Assembly: GCA_963759125.1 (NCBI GenBank)
Contig: CAVWXN010000005.1
Coordinates: 124,001 to 188,000, forward strand
DNA: 64,000 nucleotides
Direction: 5' to 3'
DNA from: JABDQA01 sp963759125
Lineage (GTDB): Bacteria > Desulfobacterota > Desulfobulbia > Desulfobulbales > Desulfocapsaceae
A program made the position numbers and the translations under genes. Every line of letters starts with the position of its first letter. The stretch's first letter is position 1. The notes beneath the pieces were generated by a model, which ran no database searches, was not told the DNA's origin, and was given only the letters and a program-made list of their open reading frames with translations. Below are positions 1 through 8,965 of the stretch, piece after piece.

Positions 1-486
1 GATGGGCACCAGCATGTAATCGAGCGGCGTCATTTCCCCGATCAGTTTCATATCGTAGAAGAGCCCGGTGTCGCCGGTATGATAGAGTGTTTTACCATCA
101 ATACTGAGTACCACCCCGGCCGGTTCACCACCATAGGTACCCTCCGGTGTCATTGAACCATGGTGGGCGATGGTGAACTTGAGGCTGCCAAAATCGAAGG
201 CATAGGAACCACCGATGTGCATGTTGTGGGCCCTGAACCCTTTTTCACTGCAGTAGTTGGCGAGTTCGTTGACACAGATAAACAAGGGGTCGGTTCGGGC
301 CGCTATTTTGAACCCATCGCCAAGATGGTCGCCGTGGGCATGGGTCAGCACTATGAAGTCGGCACCCACCTGGTCGGAGGTCACCGGCGATGTCGGATTG
401 TCATCCAGGAATGGATCAATCAGCAGAACCAGGCCTGAATCAGTGGTAATCTGGAACGATGAATGGGAAAAATATTTCAGTTTCAT
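1..486 (-). CDS. UPF0173-type metal-dependent hydrolase, partial (3' end beyond the left edge)
   Basis: Reading leftward from an ATG at 486 gives 162 codons with no stop before the window edge. The translation begins MKLKYFSHSSFQI and carries the metallo-beta-lactamase motif HAHGDHLGD (HxHxDH, zinc ligands) near residues 49-57, followed by AHHGS and HTGDTGLF, the further metal-binding positions of the fold. This arrangement is that of the UPF0173 / UlaG-like lactonase group, usually about 225 residues, so roughly 60 residues are missing. A good ribosome-binding site (GGAGGT on the minus strand, 491-496) supports the start. The substrate is unknown; members are cytosolic hydrolases. A plus-strand reading over the same bases is an antisense shadow. 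Confidence 0.85.
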   Translation of the reverse strand, partial: MKLKYFSHSSFQITTDSGLVLLIDPFLDDNPTSPVTSDQVGADFIVLTHAHGDHLGDGFKIAARTDPLFICVNELANYCSEKGFRAHNMHIGGSYAFDFGSLKFTIAHHGSMTPEGTYGGEPAGVVLSIDGKTLYHTGDTGLFYDMKLIGEMTPLDYMLVPI

Positions 487-711
487 GATAACCTCCATAG
501 ATTAGTTGAACTCACCCGACAAAAGAGCACTCATAAATCGCTTGGCGAATAAGAGCACTGTACCCTTAGATCTGTTAGTGAATTGTTGCAGTACGTCCCA
601 ACCGGTAAAGGCCGACTCCGATTCCCTTCACCTCCGAACCTGCCCCTTTCCAATTAATCTGTTATTGTACCTTTTGTCAGCAATAAAAGAATCCCCTTCC
701 AGCGAGCAGCA

Positions 712-1284
712 ATGATGGATAGATATCGGAATTTTGCAGAGCTGAACAGGCACGAAAATGGGTTCAGGGTGCAGGTCCGGGACCGAGCCAGCGAGGTGAC
801 TATTCTCGCCCCGCATGGCGGGAGGATTGAGCCAAACACCTCTGAAGTAGCCGCCCTTATCGCCGGTGATCACTATAACCTTTTTTGTTTCAACGGTTTG
901 AAAGAAAACGGCAACCGCGACCTGCACATAACCAGCCATCGATTCGATCATCCCCAAGCCCTGAGTCTGGTCAGCACCTCATCCTATGTGGTCGCCGTAC
1001 ACGGCTGCACAGTCAACAAACCGATCGTCTATCTCGGAGGCCTCGATGATGAGTTGATCAGGCAGATCAGCTCTGAACTGGAAAATCTCCAGCTAAATTG
1101 TGAATGGGGCAACGACCGCTTTAAAGGAACGCATCGCAGCAACATCTGTAACCGCGGCAGATTAAAACGGGGCGTACAACTCGAACTATCACGAGGAGTG
1201 CGTGACAGTGGCTCAGCTCACATCAAAATTGGTCTGGCGGTGCGGTCAGCAATCTCGGCACTCAAAAAAAACCGGGAGAGGTAA
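712..1284 (+). CDS. Poly-gamma-glutamate hydrolase-like protein (PF05908 family)
   Basis: This 190-residue protein starts YRNFAEL and has the family signature APHGGRIEPNTSE (residues 33-45), then a GDHYNLFCFNG segment, LHITSHRFD and VAVHGC. In the characterised phage enzyme PghP and its YjqB relatives, the His and Glu residues of these motifs bind zinc for cleavage of gamma-glutamyl chains. The length is close to the usual 190-210 residues. Two ATG codons lie in tandem at the start (712 and 715); either could be used. The gene stands alone, separated from the divergent UPF0173 gene by about 225 bp with no other gene, and its stop codon lies inside the hairpin at 1273-1301. No phage genes are nearby. 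Substrate in this organism is unproven. Confidence 0.8.
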   Translation: MMDRYRNFAELNRHENGFRVQVRDRASEVTILAPHGGRIEPNTSEVAALIAGDHYNLFCFNGLKENGNRDLHITSHRFDHPQALSLVSTSSYVVAVHGCTVNKPIVYLGGLDDELIRQISSELENLQLNCEWGNDRFKGTHRSNICNRGRLKRGVQLELSRGVRDSGSAHIKIGLAVRSAISALKKNRER

Positions 1285-1301
1285 GGGAGTTACCTCTCCC
1301 G
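1264..1301 (-). terminator. Strong intrinsic terminator for leftward transcription
   Basis: A perfect 12-bp inverted repeat (1273-1284 with 1290-1301, loop of five) is followed on the minus strand by GG and then eight consecutive U (the A run at 1264-1271). The plus strand has no T run after the stem, so it acts mainly on leftward transcripts. It lies about 480 bp beyond the end of dppF and overlaps the stop codon of the convergent plus-strand gene. Confidence 0.8.
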
Positions 1302-1784
1302 TAAATGCTAGAAAAATACGGTTGATATGGCAGTCTTTCGCTTTCTAGCAAAATCAAACTTTTAAGGAGGGGGAAAACAATCTAGACCAATTTATAATCT
1401 CTCTACCAGATTTTGCAATCAGCCGATATCCTACCCAAAACTAGGCATATCTACCTACAGGATATTTTTTTTATTTAATTATCAAACACTTAGGGACCGA
1501 TACCGAGACACGGCATGGCTAACCAGCGGGAAGGGCATGAACCGACCAGAGCCGGAAGCACTTTGTTCGTATTGTGCAAACCGAGCAGTCTTGCCCTTTA
1601 GCCGGTTCGAGGCCAACAACGAAGACGATGCCTAACCGCACCGATTAGTCTCTCTACTCACCCGCTTAGACGAGCCTCTGATTTCATGCCATGATGCCCA
1701 GCCAGCAAGACCACGCCCCGTATGCACTTTTCGCACCCGGCATTGTAGCTTTGGGTCCTTGAAAAAAAATCGAAAAAATTTCGC
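1302..1784. other. Gene-free stretch with a possible structured RNA (about 1486-1760)
   Basis: No credible protein is encoded here. The part from about 1490 to 1760 is GC-richer than its flanks and shows nested complementary segments: GGACC near 1494 with GGTCC near 1754, GGCATG near 1513 with CATGCC near 1685, AAGGGC near 1531 with GCCCTT near 1593, and a GCAC/GTGC hairpin between them. It is bounded on the minus strand by the end of dppF on one side and the strong terminator at 1264-1301 on the other, so it could be a small RNA or a long 3' untranslated region of the dpp operon. It did not match my recollection of 6S, tmRNA, SRP RNA or RNase P RNA. Just after the dppF stop, a weak CGAAA/TTTCG stem followed by a U run (about 1759-1776) might also terminate some transcripts. 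Confidence 0.25.
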
Positions 1785-2756
1785 TTATTTTTCTATGGGA
1801 TTGTGACAGGCTACCTCGGTCTCCCCGAGCTTACGCATATCGGGAAACACTTCGAGACACCGGGCGGTGGCTTTCGAGCAGCGTGGATTAAAAAAACAGC
1901 CTGGAGGAGGATCGATTGGTGATGGTAATTCGCCGTGCAGCACGATCCTCTGTTTCTCATGAAAAGGATCGGCAACTGGTGTTGCCGAAAGCAATGCCTG
2001 GGTGTAGGGGTGCCTGGGCTGATTAAATATCGTCTCACGGCTGCCCTTCTCTATGACCATACCGAGGTACATCACCATGATTTCATCGGCGATATGTCTG
2101 ACCACGCTGAGGTCGTGACTGATAAACAAATAGGCGAGATCAAGCCGGTCCTGGAGTTCGGCCAGCAGATTGAGAATTTGAGCCTGGATGGACACATCGA
2201 GAGCCGAAACCGGCTCATCGAGCACCAAAACCTCAGGGTTGAGCATCAGGGCCCGGGCCACCGCGATCCGTTGCCGCTGGCCGCCTGAAAACATATGAGG
2301 ATAGCGGTCATAGAGCTCGGGGCGAAGACCAACCAGATCCATCATCTCCAGGGCCGCCCGGCGTCGCTCCAGCTTGGTCATCGAAGTATTTACCAGCAGT
2401 GGCTCTTCCAGAGCATGGCCAATTTTCTGTCGAGGATTCAGCGACCCATAGGGATCCTGGAAAACGATCTGAACCTTGGATTTTAATTTTCTTCTCGTCG
2501 CCCGGTCAGAGGCCACAATATCGACCCCACGGATACTCAAGGCTCCGGAGGTCGGAGGCTCGATCATCGTCACCAGTCTGGCGAGAGTCGATTTGCCGCA
2601 GCCGGACTCACCGACCACGGCGAGCGTCCTGCCTTTCTCCAGGGTAAAGGTGGCGCCGTTTAAGGCCTTGAGCACCGATTTCGACTTGAAGGCGCCGCGG
2701 CTGACTTCGTAGAACCGTGTAAGATCAACAGCCTGCAGAATCATCTCGCCGCTCAT
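1785..2756 (-). CDS. dppF: Dipeptide/oligopeptide ABC transporter, ATP-binding protein (DppF/OppF type)
   Basis: This 323-residue cytoplasmic ATPase powers peptide uptake together with DppD. It has Walker A GESGCGKST (about residue 50), the Q-loop FQDPYGSLNPR, the signature SGGQRQRIAVARAL, Walker B LVLDEPVSALD and the H-loop SHDLSVV. The C-terminal oligopeptide/dipeptide extension includes a Cys-containing segment (PGCFFNPRC...ARC), typical of OppD/F proteins and in some members an iron-sulfur site. It is the last gene of the dppABCDF operon and its ATG overlaps the stop codon of dppD (TAATG), indicating translational coupling. Substrate class (di- or oligopeptide) cannot be fixed from sequence alone. 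Confidence 0.95.
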   Translation of the reverse strand: MSGEMILQAVDLTRFYEVSRGAFKSKSVLKALNGATFTLEKGRTLAVVGESGCGKSTLARLVTMIEPPTSGALSIRGVDIVASDRATRRKLKSKVQIVFQDPYGSLNPRQKIGHALEEPLLVNTSMTKLERRRAALEMMDLVGLRPELYDRYPHMFSGGQRQRIAVARALMLNPEVLVLDEPVSALDVSIQAQILNLLAELQDRLDLAYLFISHDLSVVRHIADEIMVMYLGMVIEKGSRETIFNQPRHPYTQALLSATPVADPFHEKQRIVLHGELPSPIDPPPGCFFNPRCSKATARCLEVFPDMRKLGETEVACHNPIEK

Positions 2757-3754
2757 TAGTCCTTGTCCTCGTTGTCCGGATGATTCATCGGTACTCCCTT
2801 ATCCAGAGGATAGTGACACAGGGCCCGACCGTATCGTGCAGCCGCCTTCTCTGGCTCGCGCGCTCGGCAAAGGTCGGTGGCGTATTGGCAGCGGGGTGAA
2901 AAGAGACAGCCCTTGGGCCGGTCGAACTGCCCGGGAACCACCCCGGCAATGGAAGGCAGGTGTCTGCTTTGAGCCCTCTCGGGTAAGGCCGCCAGCAGGG
3001 CTGAGGTATAGGGATGATGGGGGTCGGCGAACAAACCCTTTATATTCTGCTGCTCCACCTGCTGGCCCGCATACTTGACCACGACTCTCTCAGCCGTTTC
3101 GGCAACCACCCCCATATCGTGGGTAATCAGCACCAGAGCCATGTTGGTGTCTTCCTGGAGCTTGAGCAGCAGATCGAGTATCTGGGCCTGGATGGTGACA
3201 TCGAGCGCGGTGGTCGGCTCATCAGCGATCAACAGCCGGGGGTTGCAGGCGATGGCCATGGCGATCATCACCCGCTGGGACATGCCGCCCGAGAGCTGAT
3301 GGGGAAAGGCCGACAGCCGCTTCAGCGGCTCCGGAATGCCCACCAGGTTAAGCAGGTCCACACAGCGTTCCCGCCGCTCTTTGCGGTCCATGTGCAAATG
3401 GGTTTTCAGGGCTTCACCAAGCTGAAAGCCGACCGTGAAACAGGGGTTCAGGCTGGTCATCGGTTCCTGAAAAATCATCGAGATCTCCTTGCCGATAATG
3501 GACCGGTGCTCCCTGCTCTCCATTTTCAGCAGATCTCTACCGTCAAAGGTCATTTTATCTGCGGTGACCTGGGCGGTCCACGGCAGAAGCCCCATCAAGG
3601 CCAGCATTGAAACGGATTTGCCGGACCCCGACTCACCGACAATGGAAAGAACCTCACCTCCATCAAGGTCGATAGACACCCTGTCGACGGCGGTAAAAAG
3701 ACCGCCGGCAGTCTGAAAGGCGACAGAGAGGTTGTCAATTTCAAGCAGGGGCAT
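2756..3754 (-). CDS. dppD: Dipeptide/oligopeptide ABC transporter, ATP-binding protein (DppD/OppD type)
   Basis: The 332-residue protein is the second ATPase of the importer. Visible motifs are Walker A GESGSGKSV, the Q-loop FQEPMTSLNP, the signature LSGGMSQRVMIAMA, Walker B LLIADEPTTALDVT and THDMGVVAE for the H-loop, followed by the C-terminal Cys-containing oligopeptide-transporter extension (KGCLFSPRCQYA...C). It lies 5 bp after dppC and overlaps dppF by one base. DppD and DppF form the heterodimeric nucleotide-binding core under the DppBC permease. Confidence 0.95.
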   Translation of the reverse strand: MPLLEIDNLSVAFQTAGGLFTAVDRVSIDLDGGEVLSIVGESGSGKSVSMLALMGLLPWTAQVTADKMTFDGRDLLKMESREHRSIIGKEISMIFQEPMTSLNPCFTVGFQLGEALKTHLHMDRKERRERCVDLLNLVGIPEPLKRLSAFPHQLSGGMSQRVMIAMAIACNPRLLIADEPTTALDVTIQAQILDLLLKLQEDTNMALVLITHDMGVVAETAERVVVKYAGQQVEQQNIKGLFADPHHPYTSALLAALPERAQSRHLPSIAGVVPGQFDRPKGCLFSPRCQYATDLCRAREPEKAAARYGRALCHYPLDKGVPMNHPDNEDKD

Positions 3755-3759
3755 GGCGT

Positions 3760-4671
3760 CTACGACCGTTTCAATTTAGGATCCAGGGCATCGCGCAAGC
3801 CGTCTCCCATCAGGTTGATGGCCAGCACAGTCAACAGGATGGCACAGCCGGGCAGAGTCACTACCCACCAGGCCCGCAGGATGAATTCTCTGGCCTCGGC
3901 CAGCATGGTCCCCCACTCCGGTGTCGGAGGCTGAGCGCCCATACCCAGAAAACCGAGGGCGGCGGCGTCGAGAATGGCGGTGGAAAAGCTCAGCGCTGCC
4001 TGAACGATGAGCGGCGCCATGCAGTTGGGCAGTATGGTCACAAACATCAGCCGCATTCTGCGCACGCCAATGACCCGGGCAGCGGTGACATAATCCTTGT
4101 TCATCTCGCCCATTACCGCTGCGCGGGTGAGACGCACATAGTGAGGCTGCTGGACAATGGCGATGGCAATCATCGCATTGATCAGACTGGGCCCGAGAAT
4201 GGCAACCAGCACCAGGGCCAGCAGCAGACTCGGAAAGGAAAGAATTATATCCATCAGCCGCATGATTATGGTGTCAGTCCTGCCCCGGAAAAAACCGGCG
4301 ATCAGGCCAAGAATGACACCAAAGACAAGGGCCACGGACACGACCACACAACCGATAAAAAGCGAATAACGGGCTCCGTGAATCAACCGGGAAAGAATAT
4401 CCCGGCCGACCGCATCGGTACCAAGCGGGAAAGTCAGCGAGCCCCCTTCCTGCCAGAACGGCGGCTGGAGAAAGGCCTCGCGAAATTGCTGGTTGGGAAG
4501 ATGGGGCGCGATAAAATCGGCGAAAATAGCGATGACGATAATGGCTATGAAAAAGAAGAGGCCGGTAACTGCTCCTCTATTCTCACTGAAATAAGACCAG
4601 AATTCCTTGAGCAGAGCAATCCTGCCAACTTCTCTGGAGTCTAGTTCCTGATCGTATAGCGCCTCAGTCAT
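3760..4671 (-). CDS. dppC: Dipeptide/oligopeptide ABC transporter permease (DppC type)
   Basis: A 303-residue inner-membrane protein with about six membrane segments, an N-terminal OppC-type cytoplasmic/first-helix region and a long periplasmic segment before the transport core. The core carries GRDILSRLIHGARYSL and the EAA loop AARVIGVRRMRLMFVTILPN, which docks onto the ATPases. It is two bases downstream of dppB and five bases upstream of dppD, in the normal B-C-D-F order. Confidence 0.94.
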   Translation of the reverse strand: MTEALYDQELDSREVGRIALLKEFWSYFSENRGAVTGLFFFIAIIVIAIFADFIAPHLPNQQFREAFLQPPFWQEGGSLTFPLGTDAVGRDILSRLIHGARYSLFIGCVVVSVALVFGVILGLIAGFFRGRTDTIIMRLMDIILSFPSLLLALVLVAILGPSLINAMIAIAIVQQPHYVRLTRAAVMGEMNKDYVTAARVIGVRRMRLMFVTILPNCMAPLIVQAALSFSTAILDAAALGFLGMGAQPPTPEWGTMLAEAREFILRAWWVVTLPGCAILLTVLAINLMGDGLRDALDPKLKRS

Positions 4672-4673
4672 TT

Positions 4674-5684
4674 CTACTCCGTATGCCGAATCCGTGGGTT
4701 GATCAGGCCATAGAGCAGATCAACAAACAGGTTAACAATCATGATTATCACTGCAATCAAGAGCAGTCCACCCTGCACTGAGGCGTAATCCCGTCTGAAA
4801 ATAGAATCGACCATCCATTTACCAACCCCTGGCCAGGAAAAAATCGTTTCGGTTAAAATTGCCCCGGCAAAGAGCACCCCGACCTGGAGGCCGATCACCG
4901 TGATTACCGGAATCATTGCATTGCGAAGGGCGTGCAGGCCAATAACCCGCGACGGCGGCAACCCCTTGGCCCGGGCGGTTCTGATATAATCTTCGCCAAG
5001 CACCTCGAGCATCGCCGAACGGGTCTGGCGGGCAATTACCGCCAGCGGAATGGTACCAAGGACTACGGTGGGAAGAATCAAATGACTCAGAGCTGAATTA
5101 AACGCACCTTGTTGCCCGGAGAGAAGGGAGTCAATCAGCATAAAGCCGGTTACCGGTTCAAAATAATACATCAGCGAAATCCGGCCTGAGACAGGTGTCC
5201 AGCCGAGTATCCCGGAAAAAAAGATAATGAGCAGCAATCCCCACCAGAAAATCGGCATCGAATAACCGGTTAGAGCCCCCGCCATAACTGTATGATCAAA
5301 AGGGGATCCGCGTTTTACCGCGGCAAGCATACCCACCGGCAGGCCGATAAAAACGGCAAATAAAATTCCACACAACGACAACTCAACCGTGGCCGGAAAC
5401 AGGGTTATGAATTCCTCAAACACCGGCTGTTTCGTTACTATTGAAACACCAAAATTGCCATGTATGAGATCATTTAGATAATGACCGTATTGGACGATAA
5501 TAGGTTTATCGAAACCATACTCGGCCATCAACCGGGCGTGCCGTTCCTCGGTCATACCCCTCTCACCTGCCATTATCAGCACGGGATCACCCGGCAGCAT
5601 TCTGATAAAGGTAAAAGCTATCAGAGTTACACCCAGGAAGGTGGGGATAATCACACCAAACTTCTTGAGAATAAAGGTCAGCAT
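4674..5684 (-). CDS. dppB: Dipeptide/oligopeptide ABC transporter permease (DppB type)
   Basis: A 336-residue inner-membrane protein, the usual size for DppB. It begins with a hydrophobic helix followed by the conserved FIRMLPGDPVLIMAGERG segment, has about six membrane spans, and contains the EAA loop YIRTARAKGLPPSRVIGLHA that contacts the ATPase subunits. It partners with DppC to form the channel. It is the first gene after the terminator-like hairpin that separates it from dppA. Confidence 0.94.
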   Translation of the reverse strand: MLTFILKKFGVIIPTFLGVTLIAFTFIRMLPGDPVLIMAGERGMTEERHARLMAEYGFDKPIIVQYGHYLNDLIHGNFGVSIVTKQPVFEEFITLFPATVELSLCGILFAVFIGLPVGMLAAVKRGSPFDHTVMAGALTGYSMPIFWWGLLLIIFFSGILGWTPVSGRISLMYYFEPVTGFMLIDSLLSGQQGAFNSALSHLILPTVVLGTIPLAVIARQTRSAMLEVLGEDYIRTARAKGLPPSRVIGLHALRNAMIPVITVIGLQVGVLFAGAILTETIFSWPGVGKWMVDSIFRRDYASVQGGLLLIAVIIMIVNLFVDLLYGLINPRIRHTE

Positions 5685-5750
5685 TTGCGAAAAAGGTCAG
5701 GTAATACCTAGCTCAGGGAAACTAAAATTACTTCCGACAAATTACACACA

Positions 5751-5778
5751 AAAGGCCGGGCACCAAGACCCGGCCTTT
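5751..5778 (-). terminator. Intra-operon terminator/attenuator between dppA and dppB
   Basis: A 10-bp perfect inverted repeat (5751-5760 with 5769-5778, 8-nt loop, sequence AAAGGCCGGG and complement) lies 20 bp past the dppA stop in the leftward direction and is followed by a short U-rich stretch. In importer operons such a partial terminator commonly leaves the binding protein made in excess over the membrane components. Confidence 0.75.
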
Positions 5779-5797
5779 TGCTCTTATTGGTCAAAGG

Positions 5798-7402
5798 CTA
5801 TTTCAGGTCAACACCATAAAAAATATGGCCGCCGAAGGGATCTATCTTGAAATCGACCACTTCCTTGCGAATCGGCTTATAAACCACCGAATGGGCGATG
5901 GTTGCCCATGGAGCCTGCTCTTTGAAGACAACCTGAGCCTGCTCATACAGCTTGGTGCGTTCATTGACGTCGGAGACGATCTTGGCCTGCATGATCAGCT
6001 CATTGAAGGGCTCGTAGCACCAATTGGCGCGGTTGGAGCCGCCGACGGCGTCACAACCCAGCAGTACCGCCAGGAAGTTGTCCGGGTCGCCATTGTCGCC
6101 GGTCCAGCCCAGCAAGACAGCACCATCGCGATTCTTGTCTTTGGAACGATCCAGATACTCACCCCACTCGTAGGAGACGATCTCGGCGTCGACGCCAATT
6201 GCGGCGAAGTCTGCCTGCATGAGTTCGGCCATCCGGCGGGCATTCGGGTTGTAAGGACGCTGCACGGGCATCGCCCAGACTTTCATCTCCAGACCGCTGA
6301 CCCCTTCAGCCTCGAGCATCGCCTTGGCTGCCTCAGGATCGTAGGGATCGTCTACTACCGCCTCGTTATAAGACCAGATGGTAGGAGGAATCGGGTTCTT
6401 GGCTACTTTTCCGGCACCCTGGAATACCGCATCGAGGATGGCTTCCTTGTTGATTGCCATATTCAGCGCCTTGCGCACCTTGGGGTTGTCAAATGGTGCC
6501 ACCATGGTGTTGTAAGCCAGGTAACCGACATTGAGCCCTTCCTGCTGCATCAGGTTAACATCCGGATCAGTCGCCATCGCTTCCAGATCGGCCGGATTCG
6601 GGTACGGCATCACATGACATTCGCCGGCCTTAAGCTTCTGATAGCGAACTGAGGGGTCGGGCGTAATGGCAAAGACCAGATCATCGATAGCGGCCTTGCC
6701 GTCCCAGTAGTCCGGGTGGGCCTTGTAACGGATCACCGCATCCTTCTGATAAGCGACCAGCTGGAAAGGACCGGTGCCGACCGGCTTCTGATCGATGGCG
6801 GCAGGCATACCGGCAGCCATCATCTTGTCGGCATATTCCTTGGAGTGAATCGAAGCGAAATCCATGCCGAGGTTGGCGATCATCGGTGCCTCAGGGCGAT
6901 TGAGCAGGAACTTGACCGTATAGTCATCAACTTTCACGACATCCTTGAGCAGATCAGGCATCGACATGCCATTGAAATACTCATACTCGGCTCCCTCGGT
7001 AACACTGTGGAAGGGATGCTCCTTGTCAAGCTGGCGCTTAAAGGAAAAAACCACGTCATCGGCATTGAAATCACGGGATGGGGTAAACTCCTTAGTCGTA
7101 TGGAATTTAACGCCTTTTCTCAAGTGGAATGTGTACTCGAGACCATCGTCGGACACATCCCATTTCTCAGCCAGGGCTGGACCGATCTTGGTGGTGCCGC
7201 GCTCGAATTCGACCAGACGGTTGAAAATGGCGCGGGAGGAGGCGTCAAAGGTCGTACCGGCGGTGTAAAAAGCCGGATTAAAGCCTTCAGGGCTTCCTTC
7301 GGAACAGAATACGAGCGTCTTTGCCTGAACAGCTGCTGCGCCGGCAAAAAGAAGGGACGCACCGCAGACTGCAGCGAGCAATTTCCTTTTGTGTGGTGTC
7401 AT
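5798..7402 (-). CDS. dppA: Periplasmic dipeptide/oligopeptide-binding protein (SBP family 5)
   Basis: The 534-residue protein starts with a cleavable signal peptide (MTPHKRKLLAAVCGASLLFAG..., cleavage likely after VQA). The mature part has the SBP_bac_5 features: SEGSPEGFNPAFYTAGT near the N-terminus, LRKGVKFHTT, NADDVVFSFKR, the PVGTGPFQLV segment, and LGWTGDNGDPDNFLAVLLGCDAVGG near residue 430. These place it closest to DppA-type binders. It captures peptides in the periplasm for DppBCDF. It is the first gene of the operon, and about 230 bp of gene-free DNA upstream, with a small ACCCC/GGGGT hairpin near 7467-7482, separates it from uraA. Confidence 0.95.
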   Translation of the reverse strand: MTPHKRKLLAAVCGASLLFAGAAAVQAKTLVFCSEGSPEGFNPAFYTAGTTFDASSRAIFNRLVEFERGTTKIGPALAEKWDVSDDGLEYTFHLRKGVKFHTTKEFTPSRDFNADDVVFSFKRQLDKEHPFHSVTEGAEYEYFNGMSMPDLLKDVVKVDDYTVKFLLNRPEAPMIANLGMDFASIHSKEYADKMMAAGMPAAIDQKPVGTGPFQLVAYQKDAVIRYKAHPDYWDGKAAIDDLVFAITPDPSVRYQKLKAGECHVMPYPNPADLEAMATDPDVNLMQQEGLNVGYLAYNTMVAPFDNPKVRKALNMAINKEAILDAVFQGAGKVAKNPIPPTIWSYNEAVVDDPYDPEAAKAMLEAEGVSGLEMKVWAMPVQRPYNPNARRMAELMQADFAAIGVDAEIVSYEWGEYLDRSKDKNRDGAVLLGWTGDNGDPDNFLAVLLGCDAVGGSNRANWCYEPFNELIMQAKIVSDVNERTKLYEQAQVVFKEQAPWATIAHSVVYKPIRKEVVDFKIDPFGGHIFYGVDLK

Positions 7403-7632
7403 GTCTTTATCTCCTGTTTTCGGGTTTTGGTTGGTCGGCGAACCATCGCCGTAACTTAAGGTCGTACCCCGTTAAAGGGGTGTTCCTCCTTCTCTTCTAA
7501 ATCTTTGGTTCCACTGTCTAATTGTAAAGACATTAAAACAAAAACATAAACCTAAAAGAGCGAATGGCAACCTGTAGACAGCCAAATTCCGACAAGATTT
7601 TCCTATCTAACGCTCGAGCCAGATTCAAAATA

Positions 7633-8871
7633 TTATTCACTCTTTTCCTGCGGAAGGATCAGATTAAGCAAAAACCCGAGAATCCCGGCCAGACCGATTT
7701 TCTCAATGGCGAAGGTACCGGCGGAGAATTTCATCCCGCCGATGCCGCACACCAGAATAACAGCGACAATTACGAGGCTCCGCGGAGTGGCCAGGTCTTT
7801 GCCGGCTCTGACCAGGGTATTGATGCCAATGACGGTGATCATACCGAAGAGTAGAATCATCACCCCGCCCATCACCGGGCCCGGGATGGTTGCTAGAAAA
7901 GCGCCGATTTTTCCCACAAAGGCCAGAAGAATTGCACTGATTGCCGCCCAGGTCATGATGGCCGGATTGAATGCCTTGGTAAGGGCAACCGCCCCGCTGA
8001 CTTCGGAGTAGGTCGTGTTGGGTGGTCCACCGAAAAAGGCGGCCAGGGAGGTGGCAATGCCGTCGCCAAGCATGGTGTTTTCGACCCCGGGATCCTTGAC
8101 ATAATCCTTGCCGGTTATCGAGCCGACGGCCAGTACATCGCCCCAATGTTCAATTGCCGGAGCAATGGCGACGGGCACAATATAGATTATGGCATCGAGA
8201 TTCCAGCTTGGAGCGGTAAAGTCAGGCACCTTGAACCAGGGCGCGTTGACCACCGGCGAAAAATCGATCAGCCCCAGCACCAGTGATACCACATAGCCGG
8301 CGGCAATACCGCAGAGAATGGGAATAAGCCTCAGAAAACCGCCGCCGAAAATAGACACGATCACCGTGGTGGCCAGGGCAACCATGGAGATGATCATCGC
8401 CTGGGAACCGACAATCCTGCCGTCGCCGATACTGCCGTTGGCCATGCCGACCGCCACAGGCGCCAGAACCAGACCGATGACCATGATCACCGGACCGGTA
8501 ACCACCGGGGGCAGATAGCGCTCGAGTACCGAACTGCCCTTGATCCTGATGATAAAGCTCAGGATCACGTAAAGAACACCGGCAGCCGCCAGGCCGCAGA
8601 GCGTACCGGGAATACCCCAGGTCTTAACCCCATAGGATATCGGGGCGATGAAAGCAAATGAGGAGGCCAGAAAAACGGGGACTTTTCCTTTGGTGATGAT
8701 CTGAAAGACGATGGTGCCGAGTCCCGCCGTAAACAAAGCCACGTTGGGGTCCAGGCCCGTGAGGATCGGGACCAGCACCAGGGCGCCAAAAGCCACGAAA
8801 AGCATCTGGGCTCCCAGCAGACTGTCTGCTATATTCAGGCGGTAACTGGTGTTATGCGTATCTAATGACAT
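7633..8871 (-). CDS. uraA: Uracil permease (NCS2 family)
   Basis: A 412-residue inner-membrane protein with the 14-segment NCS2 pattern. It carries the substrate-site motifs of UraA: AIEHWGDVLAVG (Glu and His in helix 8) and PNTTYSEVSGAVALT (Glu in helix 10), plus the early LFVAFGALVLVPILTGLDP segment. It imports uracil by proton symport. It lies 95 bp downstream of upp on the same strand, so import and conversion of uracil to UMP are probably co-transcribed. Confidence 0.93.
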   Translation of the reverse strand: MSLDTHNTSYRLNIADSLLGAQMLFVAFGALVLVPILTGLDPNVALFTAGLGTIVFQIITKGKVPVFLASSFAFIAPISYGVKTWGIPGTLCGLAAAGVLYVILSFIIRIKGSSVLERYLPPVVTGPVIMVIGLVLAPVAVGMANGSIGDGRIVGSQAMIISMVALATTVIVSIFGGGFLRLIPILCGIAAGYVVSLVLGLIDFSPVVNAPWFKVPDFTAPSWNLDAIIYIVPVAIAPAIEHWGDVLAVGSITGKDYVKDPGVENTMLGDGIATSLAAFFGGPPNTTYSEVSGAVALTKAFNPAIMTWAAISAILLAFVGKIGAFLATIPGPVMGGVMILLFGMITVIGINTLVRAGKDLATPRSLVIVAVILVCGIGGMKFSAGTFAIEKIGLAGILGFLLNLILPQEKSE

Positions 8872-8965
8872 CTTCTACTCTCCCTTCGTGATGATATTTA
8901 AAAGATCTTCCTTCCTTCTCCAGTCTCCGATATTATGGGAAATTGTTCTTGACCTTGTCGCACCT

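Noticed and set aside
1486..1760. 6S RNA, tmRNA, SRP RNA or RNase P RNA in the first gene-free stretch
   Set aside because: None of the conserved signatures of these RNAs (for example the GAGGAAAGTC of RNase P or the CCA-ending acceptor of tmRNA) is present.
5825..6652. 275-codon plus-strand frame opposite dppA
   Set aside because: It is antisense to a clearly conserved binding protein, lacks a ribosome site and has no recognised features.
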